From: Hermatobates lingyangjiaoensis
Lineage: Eukaryota; Arthropoda; Insecta; Hemiptera; Hermatobatidae
Length of the DNA stretch: 64,000 nt
Direction of reading: 5' to 3'
Assembly: GCA_026182355.1 (NCBI GenBank)
Contig: JAPFBL010000006.1
Location: forward strand, 6,786,501-6,850,500
In this document: positions 57,441 to 64,000 of the stretch, one piece after another
How the letters are laid out: each line of letters begins with the position of its first letter
Position numbering within the stretch: the stretch's first letter is position 1
Made by a program: the position numbers and the translations under genes
Notes under the pieces: generated by a model
Database searches by the model: none
What the model saw: only the letters and a program-made list of their open reading frames with translations
Told to the model about the DNA's origin: nothing

Positions 57441-58225
57441 TTTATTGATGTTTTGAAATATTTGTGTAATGATTGGTATTTAATTTGCTTGTAACAACTT
57501 GTATTGAAGTTATTGTTATTTTAGAATTTTAGGCTTTAAAATGAAATAAATGGATGAAGCCTGACACAGGTCTTGTTACAGAGACCTATTGAGTTATTGC
57601 GATATTGGGCTATTGTTTACTCATGTGCCAGCAGTGTTGCTTTCTAGTTAGATCGTTTAGAAGACAGGTTTGTAAACGATTGAAGTTGCGAACAGGAAAA
57701 CGAGAGGTGGAAGACAGACACCGATCAGATGGCTAAGAAACGGAGGAGGTGAGAAAGTAAGAGTGGTTCGGTCGGAGGAAGAAGGAACGACACCTGTTCT
57801 GCAGCTTTCGCGGCCGCAACGGCCTTCCAGAGCTCATACATCAACTCCCGACCAATACCACTTTCTCCGTTTCTCTCACGACCTACATCTTAACTCTTCA
57901 AATATCCCTTTTAATCCGAGGCGACATCCTCTTATCCACTATAAATTGGGCTGTAACAGAAAACAACCAAGCACTTACTGTATTCATTTTCCTTCCGTTC
58001 GAACTTTCTTTCCAAGAATTCCTTTCTTGACCTTGAGATAATTTAAACCGACACCTTCAATCAAATATCATTTTCTGTTTCCTTATGTTATTATGGTAAC
58101 GAAGCATTTACATTACTCTCCCTTATTATTACTATTTTTTATTTTTAAATTAACGTTTCGCTTTGCAATGGTAGTAATAGATAACTTCCTGTTATATTCT
58201 TAATATTTAAACTCACACTAATTAA

Positions 58226-58226
<1 letters not shown>
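57441..58226. other. Probable family A body at 57950-58060; otherwise nothing
   Basis: ACTTACTGTATTCATTTTCC and ATTCCTTTCTTGACCTTGAG resemble 53095-53145 inside a family A element. The 92-codon frame at 57763-58041 is of low complexity and without homology. Confidence 0.35.
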
Positions 58227-58260
<34 letters not shown>

Positions 58261-58450
58261 CAACAATAATATAATTAATATTTTACTTAAATTTAAATAT
58301 ATATACATGAATAACAGTTCAAAATTGAAGATAAGTAGCACATAAAGTAAAGAAACACACTTACAAACTCAAATTTTCAGGCAATCCGTCTTCAGGAGAA
58401 AAGAGAAAGAGAGACCAAGAACGTTGTAAACGCAACGGCTAGTAACCCGT
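58227..58450. repeat. (TA)n and family D left arm
   Basis: TA dinucleotides at 58227-58257; then ACAGTTCAAAATTGAAGAT, AAGAAACACACTTACAAACTC, TTTTCAGGCAATCCGTCTTC, AGGAGAAAAG. The minus strand has CTGAAGA, CGG-ATTG-CCT and GAAAATTTGAG. Confidence 0.75.
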
Positions 58451-59270
58451 TATATATACATGAATATATATACATATAATCAGGTGTCATGTTATGACCT
58501 GATTGACGGGTCTTCATGAAGCTTACTCCGGCCAACTATAACCCATACAATTACCACAATACCCGAGTCACATTGGTCATATGGTATAATTATTACAGTT
58601 ATTGTTGTTGGTTTCATTACTTATTGGTGACTTATTAAAAATAAGTAGCACATAATTATTATACTCCGAAAATTTGGTTTTACGTAACAATATTAATACA
58701 CATGTTTAACTAATTTAATTGTATTTAATGAAAAACAAAAAAAAATTATGACTCTAGCGGATAGATATTTAAAAATATTTGATGTATGGCTTTCTCCGTC
58801 ATAATGGTTGCCAATAGTTATATTTCCGTTGGATGAAAGGTTATTGCCTAAGATTGTACAAACATAAAATACTGGCAATTCACATGTGGCAATTCGATAA
58901 AAAATAAATTCTTTTGTAGGCGCTTATGTATTTCTTAACTGGATAAATTGTTGGTAGGAGTAGTTGGTGTTAGCAGCCTTGCTAAAAGAGTAATTGAGAT
59001 GACAGGCGGAAAATGTCTGTCCTTTGAGAGTGACTTGTGTTAGCTAAATGTGCCGCTCATGCGGGTGAACTGACGCGCTTGCAGCGCCTTAGCTATATTT
59101 CTTATTGTCAGAGCAGTCGCAGGTGATAATACGGGTACTTTTGTATGGTGTATTCAGATCATGATTCAGCCCTTCTCTTCAATCCACTCATCTAAGGTTC
59201 TGCTCAATCAATCTTTCGTGAATTTATCAAAATGGGGGTATAGACTGACACTCAAACTTCTAGTCCACCG
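58451..59270. other. No gene; short hairpin near 58478-58505
   Basis: AATCAGGT and ACCTGATT form an 8-bp stem. The rest is unassigned. Confidence 0.45.
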
Positions 59271-59274
59271 TATG

Positions 59275-59400
59275 GCAGAGCTGAACAAACCTACGGTGCG
59301 TAGTCCTATATTTTGTCTATCTCAAGTGTATCTAGAGTAGGGATCTTGATGAGTTCCTGACATAGTACAGGCTCGAGACCGACGGCTTAATGTCCTTTAC
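59275..59400 (-). mobile_element. tRNA-derived SINE, family 1, 3' fragment
   Basis: The minus strand reads AAAGGACATTAAGCCGTCGG, TACTATGTCAGGAACTCATC and GATCCCTACTCTAGATACAC, matching the body of the 8412-8736 copy. The tRNA-like head is missing. Confidence 0.85.
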
Positions 59401-61560
59401 ATGGGAAGAAAATCACTAAATATATACGAAGCTCTAGAAATATATATGTGTCAGTGAATTACAGAATCAGAGAAATGTACTGTGTTATAAATGAACCCAA
59501 GCTATCTTTCAGGAGTTGAAGAATTATAAAAGTAAGTTGAATAAAGGTTACAGAGACTAATATGATTGAATCAGTGTTACCAGTAGAAGAAGAATTTAAA
59601 GCAGTGTTAGTCAAAGTAATAGGGAGTTAATAACAGCGAAGTTCACTAAGGTAGGTAGTATTGTAGGAGTTTATGTAATTAGTAACACAAGTTGACAGCC
59701 TGAGGAAGCCTGATATTTATTGCTTGTGAGAAAGTTGTTTGAGGAAGTGAAGTTTTTGTTCGCACTTTTTCTTTAAAGATTCAAAACTGTGTGAAGTAAA
59801 GAACAACATATTGCTTCTTTAATTACCACCCATATAAATTGAACCTTCAACAGAGCAATGCAAACTTTTTCTGCAAGAAGCATACTCTATCAAGAGTCAA
59901 TCAAGAACTCATACTCTATGATTGAAATCATCTGTAATGTGTTCATGTTTTTTCGGTAAATCTCATTTGATACCACTGGTGGGATATTTTTCCAACGAAA
60001 AAATTGATTCTGTTTATTGGAGCGATTAATTTTTTTTTATTTCTTCAAACAACACAATAGGACCAGCCTGGCAGAAGCCCAGTAAAATTTTGAACGTTTC
60101 GACCAACAGGTGTCGTAAATATTAAAACTACAGCAAATAGAGAAGAGCAGTTCAATAAATGCTTAGAAGTAATTTCCTGATTATGGTGAGGAAGGCAGGT
60201 CTAAGGTGCTAAAACAGCAGTCCTGTTAAGGTGTTTGGTGAAGAGAATGAGACGAGGTTGTCAAGGGAAGGGAAGACGTGACAGGTCTTTTGACAACCCC
60301 GTCCCCACCTCTTCACTATGAAATCAAAGTGAGGCGTGCTTTTGTATGTAAACAGACTATGATTCCCTTGCAAAACACCCTGTCCTCTTTGTTATAATAA
60401 AGAAATTACTTCTGACCATTCGTTGACGTCCTCTTCTCTCGGACGTGTGATTTTAAGTATTTACGGTACCTTTTCATCGAAAGAATTTAACTTTTACTGC
60501 GCTACTAGGAAAAGAATGGTAAATTCCTCTTAAACTGGTGTAGGGTAAAAAAAAAGACCGCACCGTATTTAAATTGCTAGGGCTCTGGCGTTAGGCTATA
60601 ATAATGTGAAACGGAGGATTATTTTGATAACATTTCGCATTTTTAGAACTACCTTTAATTACTCCGTATGTGAAAAAGAGAAGAAATAATTTTGTTGATT
60701 ACGTGTTGACAAGTTCACATGAATGACTTTTCAGATAGTATCTATATCTGATTTATAAAATACAAAATTGAATGCATATTCTCGTCATCATATTATTATT
60801 ATATAAAACTGTCATCCTTATGAGTCGTTGTTATAGTCGTCTGACAGGTTTCGCACCGGTAGTGCATCTTCAAGTAGAACTCCACTGGATGCACTACTTG
60901 CGGAATCTCTCAGACATCTACAGCAACGATACACAAGGTAAGACAGATTCATATATTAATATGATCTTTACTAACGACCTCCGTGGTACTAACAATATTC
61001 GTGCATATTGTTATGTTTGAGTCCTCTATTAAGTACCTATGGTGGACACTGAGTGAGCGAGACTAAAGAGGCGGTTGTCAACTGGTTCCCAAGGACAGAC
61101 ACATTGAAGGACTGGTGAGGTCTGCTTAAAGGACACTCAGTAAGGAGGCGAAGGCGCGCGACTGGCACGGTGTAAAGGAGCACGTCTCCCTATTGTGTTG
61201 TCAATCGGCTGTACTTTCCCGCTGGATTAAACCGGAAAAAAAGGACGCTCGTCTTCCACCCTGCAACAGTCCCACGGTGCATAATTAAACACTTGTCATT
61301 TGACACCCGAGGCAAGGCCTGCAAACCAATGGCAACGATAAAGAAATCTCTTAGACGGAAGCCTTGACTGGATCAATCAAAATCAACTTTTCTTTGTCTC
61401 CTTGTAATATATTTCAATTTTCAAAGCGATACTTTTGTGACATTTGACCTCTATGAAGAACTTATTATCAGGCCTCAATCATGGAGACAACCTTCACCTC
61501 TTAACAGACTCAAAAGAAAATCAGAAGTCCCATTTCGACAGTCGCCTGTCCTCCACTGCT
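59401..61560. other. No confident gene; two hammerhead-like arms
   Basis: At 60838-60885 the minus strand reads CTTGAAGATGCACTACCGG and TGCGAAACCTGTCAGACG. At 60085-60115 the minus strand has CACCTGTTGGTCGAAACG. Both resemble PLE-type arm ends (GCAC...GTGC hairpin then GAAAC). A donor-like CAAG|GTAAGA lies at 60938. Bases 61050-61330 are GC-richer without homology. Confidence 0.35.
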
Positions 61561-61564
61561 TCTA

Positions 61565-61672
61565 TTGGAAGTTTACCTGATGACGAACACGAGTGTTTGA
61601 AACGTGTTATTTAAATAAAAAACTTCTTTTGTGTGGAGACTTTGAAGTATCATTTCCCCCCCCCCCCCCCTC
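61565..61672 (+). repeat. Family F arm and poly-C tract
   Basis: ACCTGATGACGAACACGAG and TGTTTGAAACGTGTTATTT give CTGATGA, an AACAC/GTGTT hairpin and GAAAC. TGTGTGGAGACTTTGAAG follows, as in the inverse of 32020-32060. A run of C at 61654-61670 ends the feature. Confidence 0.6.
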
Positions 61673-63415
61673 CGGTTTGAAAATAAGAATTCACGGAATT
61701 TTACCAAAGGTAAACTTTCTAGCAATCTAATTGATGATCAATTATCAGTTAATTGGAATTAATGTGAGAAGAACAATGAATGCACGTAGAATGGGGGCCT
61801 ATATCAACCTCCATAGATTTAATCAAAGATTTTACAATTCATAAATGTATTGCAATCATTAAACTAAGCATGTTGAACGCAATGATCAACTTTATAGCTC
61901 CCTTCTACGTAAAAACGATCTTAAAAAAAATCATGCGCAAGCCCTTCTTTCAGACAGTATTCAATTGATCTCGATGAAAAAGTCCCAGTCCTCAAAACAT
62001 TGAGCTCGAGCAATAAATAAGCCTTTGAATCAAGTCATTCGAGTACATTACAACCAGTACCTCTGTAGTTATTCCTACATGAAGCAAATTACTTGTAATC
62101 TTCTTCTTTTTGCTTCGCTAGACTTTATTATTTACTTCACCATAATTAAACTGTAATTATTAGGAAAAATTATATTAAGAGTTTTAACAAATTTATACGT
62201 TTTGAGGTCCCCAGAGTCGACTTTTTATTTTTTTATGACATCCCGGCATGTGTGTATCCAAGTTTCTCAATATACACAGGTCACATCATTTGATGTTCTT
62301 AATTAGTTTAAATAGCTAAAATAGTTGCTAATTATAGAACTAAGTATAGTTTTTAAGGTAAATAGCTCTCTAGAAAGGCACATTATAGAGCATTTTGCGA
62401 ATTTAAAAAAGTTTTTTTTGGGGAAACTACTACTATAGAAGCTTAAAAATTTTGTTTATAACATCTAGCTAAAATTAGTGTGATATAATAAAAATTCCAA
62501 TAATTTTGGGGTACTGGAAGGGAGCAGTATATGCTGAAAGATGCCAACTAAAGTTAGAGTGAATAATCCCTACCTGTCCCACTTCTTTAAGTTTACGTTG
62601 AAATAGATTTTGTTTAGAACCTAACCATATAGGTTTATTAAACTTTCAAATAAAGCTTTTTTTCCGCTTTCCCTTGTAGCCTTAACGACTTTCATGTTCT
62701 CTAAGGGCGGAAGTATGACTCATTTTTGATTTGACCCCTATTTATTAAACCATGATGGTTCACATTACTAGAGGCGCCACATGGTGTCACCCATCGAGGT
62801 GTGAACCACGGCCTATGTTGCTCAACTTGATATAATATGAATGGTGTATCCAGCATCACTCTGACTTGGGCACTCAGAAAATAAAAAAAAGTCATGAAAA
62901 ACATTCAAATAGTTAGTCCTATAAGTGAATAGTATAAAATGTTTACAAGTTGCAAGTCAAATTCCAAGAGGACATAGGTCTAGACATTTAAGTTTTATTT
63001 ATCTAGAAACTTATGATATCCTGATTCGTGTTCTCTAAATGTTAAATTTTATGGTGGGATGTGTAAATTCTTTTACACTTGTCATTGTGAGATTTTCTAT
63101 ACATTTCGCATGGATGTGGAGACAACGTCCACCACATTAACCCCCAACACTAGCATGGTAATGACTAAACCGTTTGGTGAAGAGGGAAACGTCTGAGGAA
63201 AGTGTGGACAAAGTGTTTCGTATGAATCATTGGTCGCCCCCCATTACCACCTGCTTTATGGAAACCCACTCTCCCCGAGTATCACAAAACACCCCAAATT
63301 ACAGCTTTCGCTTTTTTACTCAAGCCGTCTTCTACTCGATAAAACCATTTATTGTTTCGTACTCTCAATATTCTTAGTAACCATCAACTTCTGTTATAAT
63401 ATAAATAAAATATAT
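61673..63415. other. No recognised feature
   Basis: AT-rich with short frames lacking homology; no repeat match in the window. Confidence 0.5.
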
Positions 63416-63419
63416 ATAT

Positions 63420-63560
63420 CAAGTTTAAACCACAGTGGAGGAAAAAAACCAATAGAAATAAATGTTTTGAAGCCTTTCAATTTATTTCTATTGTTTTCCT
63501 TTTTCCATTCTAGTTTAAACTTCATTGATCGCATCACGTGTTTATTTATTGTGATTTTCC

Positions 63561-63601
<41 letters not shown>

Positions 63602-63605
63602 TTAT
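63420..63605. repeat. Family A-related fold-back with (TA)n
   Basis: GTTTAAACCACAGTGGAGG, CCAATAGAAATAAATG on the left and TTTATTTCTATTGTTTTCC, TAGTTTAAACTTCATTGATC on the right. The tail CATCACGTGTTTATTTATTGTG corresponds to the family A tail. (TA)n at 63564-63604. Confidence 0.7.
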
Positions 63606-63690
63606 GTTGCGATTCCCATATTAACGGACTTTAGCCTTTTGAGTTATTTTATTTTTTTTATTTCCAAAATCTATACTTACGGTATATACA

Positions 63691-63850
63691 TACATATATA
63701 TATATATATCGTCGCTCTTTGCCAGCGCGAGTGGACGCATGTGCCTCTTCCTCTTCCCTTCTTCTTCCCTTCTTCTCCCTGACGACGAACTTCAGTTCGA
63801 AATATCGACCCAGTAAGTTTTCTCGCTTCTTCTATTTGTTGTCTTTTTTC
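63691..63850 (+). repeat. (TA)n and family E right arm
   Basis: TATATATA at 63691-63709; then CTTCTCCCTGACGACGAAC, TTCAGTTCGAAATATCGACC, CAGTAAGTTTTC. It has CTGACGA, a GAAC-TTCA-GTTC hairpin and GAAATATC; the first three units of the family E core are intact. Confidence 0.6.
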
Positions 63851-63854
63851 ATTT

Positions 63855-64000
63855 TATATATATATATATATACACTTTTTCGTTGGAAATACTATCCAAA
63901 CGGACAAATATAGTTCAATATAGACAAAAAAACATAGAGAAATCAAAAGAACACACTTACAGTCTCTAATTTTCGGTTTGAACCGTCTTCAGGAGAGATA
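63855..64000. repeat. (TA)n and family D left arm, cut by the window end
   Basis: TACACTTTTTCGTTGGAAAT, GTTCAATATAGAC, ACACACTTACAGTCTC, CGTCTTCAGGAGAGATA. The minus strand has CTGAAGA (63992 to 63986), GGTT-CA-AACC, GAAA (63974 to 63971), ATTA and GAGA pairing with TCTC. Nearly identical to 46085-46170. Confidence 0.8.

Noticed and set aside
57763..58041. 92-codon gene with Ser/Pro-rich product
   Set aside because: Its second half resembles the body of family A elements; low complexity and no domain.

Overview
Organism and overall character. The window is AT-rich animal DNA built almost entirely of transposable-element remains, simple repeats and unassigned sequence. I found no intact protein-coding gene. 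Longer open frames are either (TA)n tracts read as Ile-Tyr repeats or broken transposon pieces. A Jockey-type LINE tail, Penelope-like elements (PLEs), Helitrons, mariner, hAT and a tRNA-derived SINE ending in CCTAA repeats fit an arthropod, possibly a chelicerate such as a horseshoe crab. That assignment is inference with modest confidence.

Layout. 0-2.5 kb: a cluster of short fold-back elements joined by (TA)n tracts. 2.5-12.8 kb: mostly unassigned, with a LINE RNase H remnant (6.3-6.8 kb), two SINE copies (8.4 and 11.2 kb), a 5'-truncated Jockey-like LINE with poly-A (9.7-10.4 kb) and a dispersed repeat whose second copy is at 29.7 kb. 13.3-13.7 kb: two more fold-backs. 16.2-16.6 kb: a hAT miniature element with an exact 8-bp target duplication. 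21.9-22.8 kb: an internally deleted mariner. 25.3-27.3 kb: twelve nearly identical units of a 173-bp satellite, each made of four related ~43-bp monomers. 30-41.8 kb: further fold-backs and PLE pieces. 46-47 kb: fold-backs and a minisatellite. 48.9-52.2 kb: a Helitron interrupted by a second, opposite-strand copy of the same family. 52.4-55.3 kb: PLE 5' and 3' parts (with a GIY-YIG endonuclease) around tandem fold-backs. 56.8-64 kb: more fold-backs, a SINE fragment and unassigned DNA.

Unifying signal. At least five unrelated-looking short inverted-repeat families (called A, C, D, E and F here), as well as the recognisable PLE terminal repeats, carry the same small motif in their arms. It consists of CTGANGA, a short hairpin, GAAA (or a one-base variant), 2-4 bases, then an NUH-type triplet whose downstream bases pair with the bases just before CTGANGA. 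This is the layout of a minimal hammerhead ribozyme, a motif known from PLE terminal repeats and from small retrozyme-type elements. Nearly every (TA)n tract in the window touches one of these arms. My reading is that the region is a graveyard of PLE-mobilised, ribozyme-bearing, often palindromic small elements whose ends seed or target (TA)n microsatellites. The motif and the TA association are seen directly; ribozyme activity and PLE mobilisation are inferred.
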